NCBI RefSeq assembly: GCF_040412085.2
Contig: NZ_CP115921.1
Span: 1,488,001 to 1,552,000 of the forward strand
Reading direction: 5' to 3'
DNA length: 64,000 nt
DNA from: Vibrio sp. CB1-14
GTDB lineage: Bacteria; Pseudomonadota; Gammaproteobacteria; Enterobacterales; Vibrionaceae
The notes under the pieces were generated by a model that was not told the DNA's origin, ran no database searches, and saw only the letters and a list, made by a program, of their open reading frames with translations. Within the stretch, counting starts at the first letter, position 1, and every line of letters starts with the position of its first letter. The position numbers and the translations under genes were made by a program. This document shows positions 37,745 to 46,826 of this stretch, piece by piece.

Positions 37745-38144
37745 TTGCAGAATCTGCAATCACTGAGCTGTTTCGTTACTCGGGCAACTGTTGCAAAAAT
37801 TGCGACAGTTCAACTACCGAGGAATCCTCGATAGTTGCTTGATAAGCAATGTGCATATTTTGCACATTAGTTAGTTCTATTGCCGAAGCGACGAGATCAG
37901 AGCCGGGTTGGAGCAGAGGTGATTTACGAAACAACCTGTTTCGCAATTGTGCAAGACCCTCTTACATAATTGGTTACTAGAGTTTGTCCAACAACCTGTT
38001 GGACAATTGGGAAACAGCTTGTTTCACAAACAAATCTCATGATGGTTTCTTGCGCTCTAAACACATCTTGGGGCAAAGACGTGTTTGTCGCTTCTGTGTC
38101 AACACGCCCTTGGACAGTTTCGTGCTAGAGACGCTTCTAGCGCG
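37745..38144. repeat. Array of about ten short hairpin palindromes
   Basis: A 400-base gene-free stretch packed with inverted repeats, most with three-base loops. Examples are TTGCAG-AAT-CTGCAA (37745-37759); an 11-pair stem with loop AAA (37786-37810); a 12-pair stem with loop AAT and one mismatch (37811-37837); TTGCTT-GAT-AAGCAA (37835-37849); AATGTGCA/TGCACATT (37848-37868); CGAAACA-ACC-TGTTTCG (37927-37943); a ten-pair stem with loop ACC (37984-38006); GAAACA-GCT-TGTTTC (38011-38025); an AAACAC/GTGTTT stem near 38060-38086; and CGTGCTAGA/TCTAGCGCG (38121-38144). The stems differ in sequence, so this is a structural, not sequence, repeat. It lies between the terminator at 37540 and the 3' end of the VOC gene. 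Not a CRISPR and not attC-like. Confidence 0.7.
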
Positions 38145-38161
38145 CCAAATGGAAAATTTTA

Positions 38162-38539
38162 TTAGGAGCCCCACTTATCAAACATCACCTCAATATTATG
38201 ACCATCTGGGTCGTGTACAAAGCAAGCGTAATAATTCTCTGTGTATTGTGGCCGAGGTCCAGGAGATCCATTGTCTTTAGCACCAGCAAGTAGGGCTGCG
38301 TCGTAAAATTCGTGTACCTTCTGTTGGCTAGGAGCTCGAAAAGCAATATGAAAGCTAGTTAAAGCACCTTTTGTTTTAGAGCTACATATCTCAAATAAAA
38401 AACCTTTTCCTAAGTCAAAAGCACAAAATTCACCCTGTTCTCCAAACGCGAGTTTATAGCCTAATGGGCGAAAAGCCTGTTCATAGAACTTTCGGCTTTG
38501 CTCTAAATCACTGACAGAGATTGTAACGTGGTCGATCAT
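38162..38539 (-). CDS. VOC-family protein
   Basis: 125 residues of the glyoxalase superfamily: MIDHVTISVSDLEQSRKFYE at the start, FHIAFRAPSQQKVHEFYDAA in the middle, and CFVHDPDGHNIEVMF at the end. Start chosen at the ATG after CAGGTAAAAAT; the open frame extends 24 codons upstream without support. It resembles YcaE/PhnB-like stand-alone VOC proteins; substrate unknown. Its 3' end abuts the hairpin array. Confidence 0.85.
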   Translation of the reverse strand: MIDHVTISVSDLEQSRKFYEQAFRPLGYKLAFGEQGEFCAFDLGKGFLFEICSSKTKGALTSFHIAFRAPSQQKVHEFYDAALLAGAKDNGSPGPRPQYTENYYACFVHDPDGHNIEVMFDKWGS

Positions 38540-39446
38540 ATTTTTACCTGTAGTCCAGACAAGCAGAGAGATTAGCTTACTGCATTTGCACTTTGAAGCG
38601 CAATGCCACATAACGAATGACTGGATTCTCCCTCATGATGACCTACAAACCACTATTTCATAACATTAAACAGACTAAGGGAAACTTTGAGGCGTCGATG
38701 CATGTGAAGGTGCAACTCAAAATGATTTTGGGCACTTTCGAGCTAGATTTGAGATGACCTTCACAATTATCAGAACTCTGTCCACAAGCGATAATTTATT
38801 TTGACGATTTTATCAATGGAAGTTAGTGAATAAAAAGGACATTTTTTATGAATGCAACAAAGCTATAGCTCTAATAATAAATGCTAGCTTATAATTTTGA
38901 TCGATACTTATTTTTGTTTATTTACTATAGTGTAATATTCTTATAAAGATGGTTGAAATGAAAGAATTTTACCAAGTGAACAACAGAATAAATTTACAGA
39001 CGCTTTTAAGTAGTGCTTCACCCCTCGTCTAGGATTGGAGCAATATCGACATCGACAAATATTTACTTTATAGGCAAAGTTGAGCAAATACTTGCCTGCT
39101 CCGTGGACTCCATCGTGTTGAACACAAAATATCGGTATTTACCGGCTGTGCTCCACATTCAAAAATCACTGTCTTAATATTTTGCTCAGGAAAATTTTGA
39201 TCTACTAGCAGGGCAGTTTAATATGTGATTCCTTACTCATTTTTTTAAATTAGGTGCTTTATTATTTGGGAAAGAGTAAATGCTTGTTATATATAACTCG
39301 CTGAAAATTATCAATATGTGAGTTTTTGTAGACTAAACAATAACTTAATATTATTAATCTAGACCATTTTACCGGTTGATGTTTTTTCATGTTAAGACTA
39401 TTGTTGTCTACAGTGATTAATGAGATTAATACAAAAGGAGATGGTG
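38540..39446. other. Long AT-rich region upstream of tnaC
   Basis: About 900 bases with no supported gene. It must contain the tna promoter, probably close to tnaC. I could not identify a clean CRP site or -10/-35 pair by eye. A minus-strand frame at 39262-39525 runs antisense to tnaC and is not believed. Confidence 0.5.
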
Positions 39447-39560
39447 ATGAATATTTTTGGCTCTGTTCCATGTGTCTATATTGCCTCTCCGACATCTTGG
39501 TTTCGCTGGTATACTGCTGATCCAACCATTAAAACACCTTCAAGGCTAATTCCCCTTTAA
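39447..39560 (+). CDS. tnaC: TnaC leader peptide (tryptophan-sensing attenuator)
   Basis: A 37-residue peptide too short for usual gene calls. It begins MNIFGSVPC after AAGGAG (six-base spacing; an ATG at 39441 is too close). The segment RWYTAD (residues 20-25) reproduces the K11-W12-x3-D16 arrangement of E. coli TnaC, where Trp12 and Asp16 are needed for ribosome stalling on free tryptophan. The peptide ends with a proline-containing tail (RLIPL) rather than a terminal Pro24. It has no homology-independent job other than controlling tnaA-tnaB. Confidence 0.8.
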   Translation: MNIFGSVPCVYIASPTSWFRWYTADPTIKTPSRLIPL

Positions 39561-39706
39561 TACTGTTGGTTAATGTCTTAATTATATATTGACATCATTA
39601 GTTTAGTGTTGCTTTTGATAAGGTACATTGATCCTAGTGTCAGTCAATTATTGTCGAATGAAAATAATAAAGAAACCTTAACTTTTAAGATTAAAGGGAA
39701 TTTACA
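39561..39706 (+). promoter_or_regulatory. tnaC-tnaA spacer (attenuation region)
   Basis: 146 bases between leader stop and tnaA. In E. coli, Rho binds just after tnaC unless a stalled ribosome covers the site. The spacer has no intrinsic terminator, in keeping with Rho-dependent control. The mechanism here is inferred from the family. Confidence 0.6.
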
Positions 39707-41107
39707 ATGAGTAACTTACCTCAACCATACAAAATTAAGGCCGTCGAGCCGATTAACTTACTCCCCAAAAAAGAACGTCTCTCCGCGCTTGAGCGAGTAG
39801 GGTTTAATCCGTTTTTGTTAAAAAGTGAAGAAGTGTACATTGACTTGTTGACTGATTCGGGAACAGGTGCGATGAGCCAGAATCAGTGGGCGGCGATGAT
39901 GCTGGGGGATGAATCCTACGCTGGCAGTACCAGTTTTTGTAAATTGGAAGAAGCCGTGAGTGACATATTCCAGTATCAATATACGATCCCTGTGCATCAG
40001 GGAAGAGGAGCCGAACAAATCTTATTTCCCGTGTTGATAGAGAAAATGAAAATGGAGCGCGGCGGGACGAAACCTGTCTTTATTTCCAACTATCATTTTG
40101 ATACCACGGCAGCGCACGTCGAGTTAAATGGTGCGAAGGCGGTAAATGTCGTCGTTGAAGAGGCCTATTCAATCTCGGATCCATTCGATTGGAAGGGAAA
40201 TATTGATTTGGATCAGTTGATTGGACACATTGAACTGAACGGTCCAGAAAATGTAGCGGCGATTATTATTACTGTGACCTGTAACAGCATGGGGGGGCAG
40301 CCTGTCTCTATAGAGAACATAAAAGCAGTACACAATATTGCACAAGAATATAACATTCCGGTGGTCATGGATGCTGCACGTTTCGCAGAAAATGCCTATT
40401 TCATTAAACATAGAGAAGAGAAATACGCAGATTGGCGTATCGCTGAGATCGTAAAAGAAATGTTCCAGTATGCGAACATGTTTACGATGTCGGCTAAGAA
40501 AGACGCTATGGTCAATATTGGTGGGTTGTGTTGCTTTAAAGATAATGAAGAACTGTACCGCTCGTCTCAAGCGCTCTGCATTCCAATGGAAGGTTTCGCA
40601 ACCTATGGTGGTATGGCTGGTCGTGACTTGGAGGCGTTGGCTGTGGGGTTATATGAGGCGATGGACTATGGCTATCTTTCAGCCCGTATTCATCAAGTAA
40701 ATAGACTGGCTCAGAAACTGACTGAAGCGGGGATCCCCGTGCAAAATCCCACCGGAGGTCATGCAGTATTTATTGATGCTAAGGCTTTTTTACCTCATAT
40801 CGGCGCCGATGAATTTCCGGGACACGCGTTGGCGAACGCATTGTATTTAGAAGGAGGAATACGCTCTGCTGAAATCGGCTCCTTACTGCTTGGACGCGAT
40901 CTTCAGACGGGTATCCAAAAACCGTCTCCTACGGAACTCTTAAGGCTTGCAATTCCAAGGCGAACCTACACCAATGAACACCTAGATTATGTTGCTGAAA
41001 GCCTGATTAGGTTGAAGAAAAATCGACGCAAGATATCTGGATATCGTTTTACCTATGAACCTCTAGTGCTTCGACATTTTCTAGCGCAGTTCGTGCCTGC
41101 GGTTTAA
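39707..41107 (+). CDS. tnaA: Tryptophanase
   Basis: 466 residues, near the E. coli size of 471. PLP enzyme that splits tryptophan to indole, pyruvate and ammonia. Strong blocks: [73 protein letters not shown], and the PLP-lysine in [14 protein letters not shown]. It yields indole, a Vibrio signal. First structural gene of the tna operon, controlled by the tnaC leader. Confidence 0.97.
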   Translation: MSNLPQPYKIKAVEPINLLPKKERLSALERVGFNPFLLKSEEVYIDLLTDSGTGAMSQNQWAAMMLGDESYAGSTSFCKLEEAVSDIFQYQYTIPVHQGRGAEQILFPVLIEKMKMERGGTKPVFISNYHFDTTAAHVELNGAKAVNVVVEEAYSISDPFDWKGNIDLDQLIGHIELNGPENVAAIIITVTCNSMGGQPVSIENIKAVHNIAQEYNIPVVMDAARFAENAYFIKHREEKYADWRIAEIVKEMFQYANMFTMSAKKDAMVNIGGLCCFKDNEELYRSSQALCIPMEGFATYGGMAGRDLEALAVGLYEAMDYGYLSARIHQVNRLAQKLTEAGIPVQNPTGGHAVFIDAKAFLPHIGADEFPGHALANALYLEGGIRSAEIGSLLLGRDLQTGIQKPSPTELLRLAIPRRTYTNEHLDYVAESLIRLKKNRRKISGYRFTYEPLVLRHFLAQFVPAV

Positions 41108-41127
41108 GCGACCAATTTTGCTGATTC

Positions 41128-41154
41128 GCTGCCTTATCTGAACGATGAGGCAGC
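41128..41154 (+). other. Hairpin between tnaA and tnaB
   Basis: GCTGCCT ... AGGCAGC, extended by ATC/GAT inside, without a T run. Probably stabilises or divides the tnaA-tnaB message. Confidence 0.5.
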
Positions 41155-41187
41155 CATTACTTATTCAACTGAAAAGGACTATTTACT

Positions 41188-42450
41188 ATGGACAGCTCTC
41201 TTTCCATCTTAAAGCAACGTGTCCCGCTTGCTTACGGCGCGGCAGTGGTCGCAAGTACCGCTATCGGTGTTGGCATGATGAGCCTGCCTCTCGTTAGCTT
41301 GGGAATGTGGTTTTTTCTCAGTCTTGTTGTTCTGACTGTCACCGCGTTTTACGTTATTGCAACAGGTTCACTGTTGTTGGAAGTGAACATGAAGTACCCG
41401 ATTGGAACAGGAATACACAGTATGGTTCGTGATTTATTGGGGTGTAAGCACGCTCTTATCTGTGATTTCATGATGATATTTAACGGGTTTATATTGTTAT
41501 ACGCCTACATTACTGTGGGCACTGAAGCGGTGCAGTTTTACCTTCGTGAATATGGTGGCTACGAATTAAATTGGTATTTGGCTGGAGTGCTTTTTGCGGG
41601 AGTTTTTGGTGCCATATTCTATACGATCCCTATAACCATTAGCCGTTTTTTGAGTGCCTTTATGCTCTTGATGAGCTTGTCATTCGTTTACATCGTTTAT
41701 GAGCTTAGCTTTAGCGTCGCTCTCAACAATATCGTTGAACCGGCGGTTGAACATCATTACTCCTTGAGCCTGTTGCCATTCGTGCTTATGACCCTTCCAT
41801 TTTTTATGGCAGCAATGGGGTATCAGCAAGTCATTCCTATGCTTAGGCGACTCTATAACGATAAACCTCGTCGAGTGATTAGGAGTGTGGCTTTTGGGGT
41901 TGGGTTTGTGTCCCTTATCTACTTGGTGTGGTTATTGGTAATTATGGGGAATCAACCTCGTGAGACTATGATTTTGTCGGTGAGTGAAGGGAAGGACAAT
42001 ATCGAAAATGTGGTAGAGACCATCAGTCAAAGTGACGACATTAAATCGCTCATGTTCTTTTTTGTACAAATGGCCGTGTTGACATCGTTTATTGGGGTTG
42101 CAAAGGGACTCTTAGATTACCTAATGGATGTGCTTTCAAATCACTATAAGTTGTCTACGCGTTACGCGAAGGTGGTGGTTTTACTGCTGCCACTAACACT
42201 GTCTCTGACTTTCCCATATGGTTTCTTAATGGCGATAGGGTTTGCTGGTTTAGCTGGGGCTATTTGGGCTGGGGTCTATCCGGCATTGATGGCGTTGGTG
42301 AGTCGAAAAAACACTCGTCAGAAGGAAGAGGCAAGTAATGGTTACGTCACATTAGGTGGTGAGTTCACGCCTTGGTTGATATTGGCGTACAGCATGTTGC
42401 TCATTTTAACGATGCTATTGGGTTTGTTTGACTTATTACCAAAGTTCTAA
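41188..42450 (+). CDS. tnaB: Tryptophan permease (HAAAP family)
   Basis: 420 residues, about 11 hydrophobic helices. The opening AYGAAVVASTAIGVGMMSLP is the conserved first helix of the aromatic amino acid/proton symporters Mtr, TnaB and TyrP. The position after tnaA decides the tryptophan call. Inner membrane. Confidence 0.93.
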   Translation: MDSSLSILKQRVPLAYGAAVVASTAIGVGMMSLPLVSLGMWFFLSLVVLTVTAFYVIATGSLLLEVNMKYPIGTGIHSMVRDLLGCKHALICDFMMIFNGFILLYAYITVGTEAVQFYLREYGGYELNWYLAGVLFAGVFGAIFYTIPITISRFLSAFMLLMSLSFVYIVYELSFSVALNNIVEPAVEHHYSLSLLPFVLMTLPFFMAAMGYQQVIPMLRRLYNDKPRRVIRSVAFGVGFVSLIYLVWLLVIMGNQPRETMILSVSEGKDNIENVVETISQSDDIKSLMFFFVQMAVLTSFIGVAKGLLDYLMDVLSNHYKLSTRYAKVVVLLLPLTLSLTFPYGFLMAIGFAGLAGAIWAGVYPALMALVSRKNTRQKEEASNGYVTLGGEFTPWLILAYSMLLILTMLLGLFDLLPKF

Positions 42451-42456
42451 GACTGA

Positions 42457-42666
42457 ATGAGAATGGAACAGCATAAAACGAGATGGTCACAAATGCTCTC
42501 ATGGTGGTCGTTGTTCTGCAAAGTTGCTGGGTGTTTTGGTGTAGTTAATTTGGTATTGGTGGTCATCTTTGTCTTGTTCCTGATCGGGTGTGGAAATAAT
42601 AGCGCCAATACTGTGGCATTTTATGAGGAGGAGATCAGGGATTTGTCTCTTGAAGGGGAGCAATGA
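42457..42666 (+). CDS. Small one-span membrane or lipoprotein-like peptide
   Basis: 69 residues with one hydrophobic stretch (VVNLVLVVIFVLFLIGCGNN) followed by a short acidic tail. It starts seven bases after tnaB, at ATG 42457 or 42463, with weak ribosome sites. FLIGC could be a lipobox, but the preceding segment is long for a signal peptide. Unknown; possibly a tna-operon accessory. Confidence 0.4.
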   Translation: MRMEQHKTRWSQMLSWWSLFCKVAGCFGVVNLVLVVIFVLFLIGCGNNSANTVAFYEEEIRDLSLEGEQ

Positions 42667-42772
42667 ATGCAAGACCTCAGGGGGTGGCAGCTTGAAGCGG
42701 TGCTCAGACGAACCTAAGCAGTTTGAATGCGACGTGTGCTCGTCATAACTTAGGGACAAATAACGTTATTTT

Positions 42773-42830
42773 GACCTACTCCATTTAGATTATCCGTGCC
42801 TCCCCGTCCAGGAGTGGAGTAGGTCCTTTT
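42773..42830 (+). terminator. Large-loop terminator after the tna operon
   Basis: GACCTACTCCA (42773-42783) pairs perfectly with TGGAGTAGGTC (42815-42825), followed by CTTTTT. A smaller CTCC/GGAG stem lies in the loop. It probably ends tna transcription; it sits only 19 bases before ibrA, so it may also attenuate that gene. Confidence 0.7.
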
Positions 42831-42848
42831 TACTTTAGGTGAAATACC

Positions 42849-44069
42849 ATGAAGCGTAGATTAAACAAGGATGTAGATGAAGCGGCTCGGGATAGGATTC
42901 GAATATTATTTGATGAGTTTGACCACCTCTATGTGTCCTTTTCTGGGGGGAAAGACTCAGGAGTTCTGCTGAACCTCGTCATCGAAGAAGCGAAAAAACG
43001 GAAAAGACTGCCTGTTGATGTCTTGATTGTTGACTTAGAAGCCCAGTACCAGCAAACCATTCGGTTTATAGAGACGATGGTAGACAAAGAGGAGGTGAAT
43101 GCGTTTTGGGTGTGTTTACCGTTAAGTTTGAGAAATTCAGTCTCGCAGTTTCGACCGAAATGGGTGTGTTGGGAGCCGGATAAAGAGGACATATGGGTAA
43201 GGCGAAAGCCAACCCATACGTCGGTGATTGATGAGATGGATTACTTTCCTTTTTATCGTTATGCCATGGAGTTCGAAGAGTTCGTTGCTGGGTTTGGCGA
43301 GTGGTATTGTGAATGGAAGAAGAGCCGTGGCGTTTGTCTTGTGGCGATTCGTGCGGATGAATCTCTTCATCGCTACAACACAATCAAAAACCGAAAGAAA
43401 AGCAAGCTGGAGCCTTACGGGTGGACAACAAGAGCGAGTGAGCGCTTCTACAAGGCTTATCCCATTTACGATTGGCATGTGATTGATGTTTGGGTCGCTA
43501 ATGGTCGCTATGGTTGGCCATACAACCGTGTCTATGATCTGATGTATCAAGCGGGTCTAACCCTTGCCCAGCAGCGGCTTTGTCAGCCATTCGGAGATGA
43601 TCAACGAAAAGGACTTTGGTTGTACCACATTTTAGAACCCCGGACTTGGCAAAAATTGGTGCAGCGGGTGGAGGGGTGCAATTTTGGAGCAAGATATTGC
43701 AAACGGCAAGGTCGAATACTCGGGTATTATAAATTTGAATTACCAAAAGGCTATACCTATCGCTCTTACAGTAAATATTTACTCAATAGCATGCCGCCAC
43801 ATCTTGCCAGCCATTATCGTGAGCGACTGTTTAAGTTTCTCAATTGGTGGAGAAAAAACGGAAAGCGATATGGAATTAGTTCGATACCGGATTTTGCCGA
43901 GAAGAAATTGGAAGCTAAAAAGAAAGTCCCGAGTTGGCGACGTATCTGTAAAGTTCTGATTAAAAATGATTATTGGTGTCGGGAGCTTTCTTTTGGTCAA
44001 AATAAGCGTCTGACAGAACATTATGTCGATTTGTATGATGAGTATTTCAGGAAGAAAAATAAATTATGA
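42849..44069 (+). CDS. ibrA: IbrA-like PAPS-reductase-superfamily protein
   Basis: 406 residues. The PP-loop ATPase motif SFSGGKDSGVLL (residues 30-41) marks an adenine-nucleotide alpha hydrolase. The following Trp/Tyr-rich domain (PFYRYAMEFEEFV, CQPFGDDQRKGLWLYHILEP) matches the IbrA/YbdN (DUF3440) group. Such proteins are paired with a ParB-like partner and were described in E. coli as regulators of immunoglobulin-binding surface proteins. The biochemical activity is unresolved. Overlaps ibrB by ATGA. Its position between the tna operon and the integrase hints at transferred DNA. Confidence 0.85.
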   Translation: MKRRLNKDVDEAARDRIRILFDEFDHLYVSFSGGKDSGVLLNLVIEEAKKRKRLPVDVLIVDLEAQYQQTIRFIETMVDKEEVNAFWVCLPLSLRNSVSQFRPKWVCWEPDKEDIWVRRKPTHTSVIDEMDYFPFYRYAMEFEEFVAGFGEWYCEWKKSRGVCLVAIRADESLHRYNTIKNRKKSKLEPYGWTTRASERFYKAYPIYDWHVIDVWVANGRYGWPYNRVYDLMYQAGLTLAQQRLCQPFGDDQRKGLWLYHILEPRTWQKLVQRVEGCNFGARYCKRQGRILGYYKFELPKGYTYRSYSKYLLNSMPPHLASHYRERLFKFLNWWRKNGKRYGISSIPDFAEKKLEAKKKVPSWRRICKVLIKNDYWCRELSFGQNKRLTEHYVDLYDEYFRKKNKL

Positions 44070-44707
44070 ATACGAAAACCTTACGAGCAGTCTCAAATTT
44101 AGTGTATGAAATTGCCACCTCTTTCGATGAGTTAGATGAATTAACGATAAAGGAGCGGGTGGTGATTTTCAATTTACTGTCAGATCTGTCGAGCAAAATA
44201 TTGGAGTTTACGCATCCGGCGCTTAACGTAAGACTGGTGGAGAGTCACTTGGTTCAGGACAATGACTACAACCCTAATACCGTGGCTCCTCCAGAATACC
44301 GCTTACTCAAACATTCGATCAGAAGTGATGGAGTAACCATGCCGGTAGTGGTGGGTAAGCACTCCGATGATGGACGGTATGTCGTTATTGATGGGGCTCA
44401 TCGGACCCGACTCATTAAAACGGAACCGGACATTAATGCGTCCTTGGCCAACTACGTTCCAGTTGTCGTTTTGAAAAAAACCTTTGAGGAGCGTATGTCT
44501 TCATCGATTCGCCATAACATGGCGAGGGGGGAACATCAGGTAGAGTTGACCGCCAGCTTAGTGATTAAACTGAAGGAAATGGACTGGACAGACGAAAAAA
44601 TCGGTAGGGAACTAGGGATGGATAAAGACGAAGTACTCAGAATGCAACAGATTACTGGGTTAGCAGAGGCCTTTAAGGATCGCGATTTTTCTAAGGCTTG
44701 GGAATAA
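44066..44707 (+). CDS. ibrB: IbrB-like ParB/sulfiredoxin-fold protein
   Basis: 213 residues. A ParB N-terminal-like domain with the nucleotide-binding DGAHR (109-113) and NMARGEH (151-157), then a helical segment with an HTH look (KLKEMDWTDEKIGRELGMDK). It is the standard partner of IbrA; the four-base overlap shows translational coupling. Known ParB-fold relatives bind CTP or DNA; which applies here is not known. Confidence 0.85.
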   Translation: MNTKTLRAVSNLVYEIATSFDELDELTIKERVVIFNLLSDLSSKILEFTHPALNVRLVESHLVQDNDYNPNTVAPPEYRLLKHSIRSDGVTMPVVVGKHSDDGRYVVIDGAHRTRLIKTEPDINASLANYVPVVVLKKTFEERMSSSIRHNMARGEHQVELTASLVIKLKEMDWTDEKIGRELGMDKDEVLRMQQITGLAEAFKDRDFSKAWE

Positions 44708-44952
44708 AGAGTCGGAGATTAGATGGCGCTCGCCGGCTCGAAGATTGATAGGGTTCAAACCGTTTTTAATCAAGCGACAGGAGACTAGGTATTGAAAACT
44801 GAATCCGATGAGCTAATAGTAATGAGGCGGCTGAAAATAAAGATGCCGAATTTCAATCGCCTTGTCGACGCGGCAGAGATGTCCATTATTCGAATCCTAA
44901 TAGTCTCCTCGAAAATCTTATAGCCAATAGGTCTGAATAAAACCTGCACAAT
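44708..44952. other. Probable prophage left attachment region
   Basis: 245 bases between ibrB and the 3' end of the integrase. In lambdoid elements the att site adjoins int, so attL is expected here. A dyad GGAGACTA (44780) / TAGTCTCC (44901) and a short GGTTCAAACC string are present. There is no complete tRNA. The core cannot be fixed without the right end. Confidence 0.4.
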
Positions 44953-46182
44953 TTAGCTCATGTTACGAAGGACTTTACTCAATTCTAACCAAACCCTATC
45001 AGATTCCTTTTTATTCGATTCGGCTAACCACTTTCCATAAACTTTGGCGACCATCCGTATATCAGCATGTCCCATTTGCTTGGCCAAATAGCTAACGTTT
45101 ACGTTGGCATGCGTAATCATCCAACTGGCATACGTGTGTCGTAATTGGTATTGATTTCGGTAACAGATATTAGCTTTCTTACAAAGTTCCAGCCAAAGCC
45201 TTCCTAGCGCTCGTTTACCATAGTAATCATAGTCGCTGTTCTTTTGCTGTCTAACCACCTTTGGGTTGAAAACAAATCGCAGATTTTCTTTACGAAAAGT
45301 ATTACCCGGCAGCTCAACATCATGAAGTTTACAAGGGTATAAGTAGGTTAAGTGGCGCTGGGCTCTAAGTGCCTCAAACGCTGGTGGAAGGAGATCAACA
45401 TGTCTCTCAGTATCTGTTTTGGTGGTCTTTAAACCACGTTTATCATAAGTGGAGCGACGGACATGTATAGTTTTATTTTCGAAATCCACGTCTTCCCATG
45501 CTAGAGCACAAAGTTCGCCACTACGAATTCCGGTATATACCAGCACGGTGATCATGTTTCTATGTTGCTCTTGCTTACAATGTGATAAAGCTGTCTCTAT
45601 TTCCTCCATTGAGAAAGGCTCAATATCGGTTGGCAATTCCTTTACTCGTTTGAGTTGTTTGGATAAGTCTTTTTCGACATACTCCATTGTGTGGATCCAG
45701 CTTAGAAAGCCGTTAATTGTCACTAAGTTTCTATTGATAGTGCGAGCACTTTTGCCCTTGACGAGGTCATGTTTGAAGGTTTCCAGAGATCGGGCTGACA
45801 AGGTACTACAGCTTCTGTTAGAGCCATAGAGCTCGCAGAAATCCCTAAGGACCCAACCATATCGCTCATACGTTGACCGTCTAACGTCATGCTGTTTCGA
45901 ATTAAGGAATAACTTAGTTAGTTCACCAATCGTTCGGTCTTTAGGGCGGCCCATTGCATGTTTAGAATCTGGGAAGTGTGAAGCGTAGTTAAAGATGCCT
46001 ATTTTAATTTCATACAGAATAGTTTCGCGTTTGAGTCTCGCGAATTGAATATTCTGTTTGGTAATGGGGAGCCTCAACGATTCCCTGTAGCGACGTCCTC
46101 GATAATAGAATACCAATCTGATGTAGTTTCCATGAACTTCAACACCTTGTGGAAGTTTCCCTAGCTGTTCGTCCTGTGCCAT
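44953..46182 (-). CDS. int: Phage tyrosine integrase
   Basis: About 409 residues. An N-terminal arm-binding domain (HGNYIRLVFYYRGRRYRESL), SAM-like core-binding domain (about 85-185) and catalytic domain. Catalytic residues, counted from the longer start: Arg223 (YTGIRSGELCAL), Arg351 (YQLRHTYAS, where Tyr replaces the usual first His), His375 (GHADI) and Tyr385 (KVYGKW). Start chosen at the second Met because AGAGGA touches the first ATG but is nine bases from the second. It overlaps the excisionase-like gene by about 20 bases. Confidence 0.92.
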   Translation of the reverse strand: MAQDEQLGKLPQGVEVHGNYIRLVFYYRGRRYRESLRLPITKQNIQFARLKRETILYEIKIGIFNYASHFPDSKHAMGRPKDRTIGELTKLFLNSKQHDVRRSTYERYGWVLRDFCELYGSNRSCSTLSARSLETFKHDLVKGKSARTINRNLVTINGFLSWIHTMEYVEKDLSKQLKRVKELPTDIEPFSMEEIETALSHCKQEQHRNMITVLVYTGIRSGELCALAWEDVDFENKTIHVRRSTYDKRGLKTTKTDTERHVDLLPPAFEALRAQRHLTYLYPCKLHDVELPGNTFRKENLRFVFNPKVVRQQKNSDYDYYGKRALGRLWLELCKKANICYRNQYQLRHTYASWMITHANVNVSYLAKQMGHADIRMVAKVYGKWLAESNKKESDRVWLELSKVLRNMS

Positions 46183-46352
46183 CGATTCCATTCCTCTATA
46201 TCAAGCATCCATGTTCCGTTTACCTTTCTCATTACAGTTGACGGGTAGACGCCGTCGTTCGCTTTCTCCCGTAATGTCTTCGTACAGAGGCCGATTTCGT
46301 CAGCAGCTTTCTTTAGTGTGATAATAGAAATTTTCGACTGTAATGACATCAT
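46161..46352 (-). CDS. Excisionase-like small HTH protein
   Basis: 63 residues with a MerR/AlpA-like winged helix: ITLKKAADEIGLCTKTLREK, then a wing ending in MLDIEEWNRWHR. This is the usual shape of phage excisionases that bend att DNA beside the integrase. Upstream of int and overlapping it. AGGACTTAAT is its ribosome site. Confidence 0.72.
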   Translation of the reverse strand: MMSLQSKISIITLKKAADEIGLCTKTLREKANDGVYPSTVMRKVNGTWMLDIEEWNRWHRTNS

Positions 46353-46498
46353 ATTAAGTCCTACTCATCTTAGAAACTCAACGGGCAGTAATCGATTGGT
46401 GCAAAATTGATAAGCGTCGAGGGTAGGCAAGGTCTTACGTGTGCAATGTCCGTATTTATCAGGTTTAATGTTGACTGGAAAGATAAACATAGTGACCC

Positions 46499-46720
46499 TT
46501 AAAATATCGCAGCTGCTTGCTTTGCGAATTCTTCTAGGAAGCGGCGTGTATGGATTTTCTTTTTTCGAGAGGCTACAAACTCTTTGCAAACACCGTAACC
46601 GTTGGGACAGTTTTCGGGTTTGAAGAGTGTGACAGAAACGACCTCCCCCCAAAGTATGAAGCTGTAGTAGGGGGTACTGACGATAACTTTTCCGTAGCGG
46701 GTATCGACGGATAAAGACAT
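46499..46720 (-). CDS. Small phage hypothetical protein
   Basis: 73 residues (MSLSVDTRYGKVIVSTPYYS...) with a basic tail KKKIHTRRFLEEFAKQ. The ATG after GGAGAACTACC is chosen over a longer start. First gene of the leftward int operon, just after the operator pair at 46790-46826. Unknown function. Confidence 0.55.
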   Translation of the reverse strand: MSLSVDTRYGKVIVSTPYYSFILWGEVVSVTLFKPENCPNGYGVCKEFVASRKKKIHTRRFLEEFAKQAAAIF

Positions 46721-46789
46721 GGTAGTTCTCCTTACCGTAGTTGGCATTTAATCCGGGCCTAGCCATTAAAGAACAGGTCTTAAATTAAG

Positions 46790-46826
46790 TTTAATAACTA
46801 AACTAACTAAAATATTAGAAAACTAA
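46790..46826. promoter_or_regulatory. CI operator pair before the integrase operon
   Basis: TTAGAAAACTAA (46815-46826) is identical to the reverse complement form of the cI/cro operator at 48306-48317. A weaker copy TTTAATAACTAA lies at 46790-46801, 25 bases away, the same spacing as at the switch. This predicts repression of the int operon by CI. Confidence 0.65.

Noticed and set aside
37745..38144. CRISPR or integron attC array reading of the hairpin run
   Set aside because: Stems differ in sequence, spacing is irregular, and no cas genes, integrase or attC consensus ends are present.
38809..39114. Possible gene in the long region before tnaC
   Set aside because: No frame with start, ribosome site and protein-like composition was found.
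39262..39525. Minus-strand 87-codon frame opposite tnaC
   Set aside because: Antisense to the leader peptide, no ribosome site, low-quality composition.
44740..44775. tRNA-like string GGTTCAAACC near the integrase
   Set aside because: No acceptor stem, anticodon arm or CCA can be fitted, so it is at most a fragment at an att site.
46365..46766. 133-codon minus-strand frame overlapping the 46499 gene
   Set aside because: The 46499-46720 frame has GGAGAACTACC and a natural start; the longer frame is its shadow.
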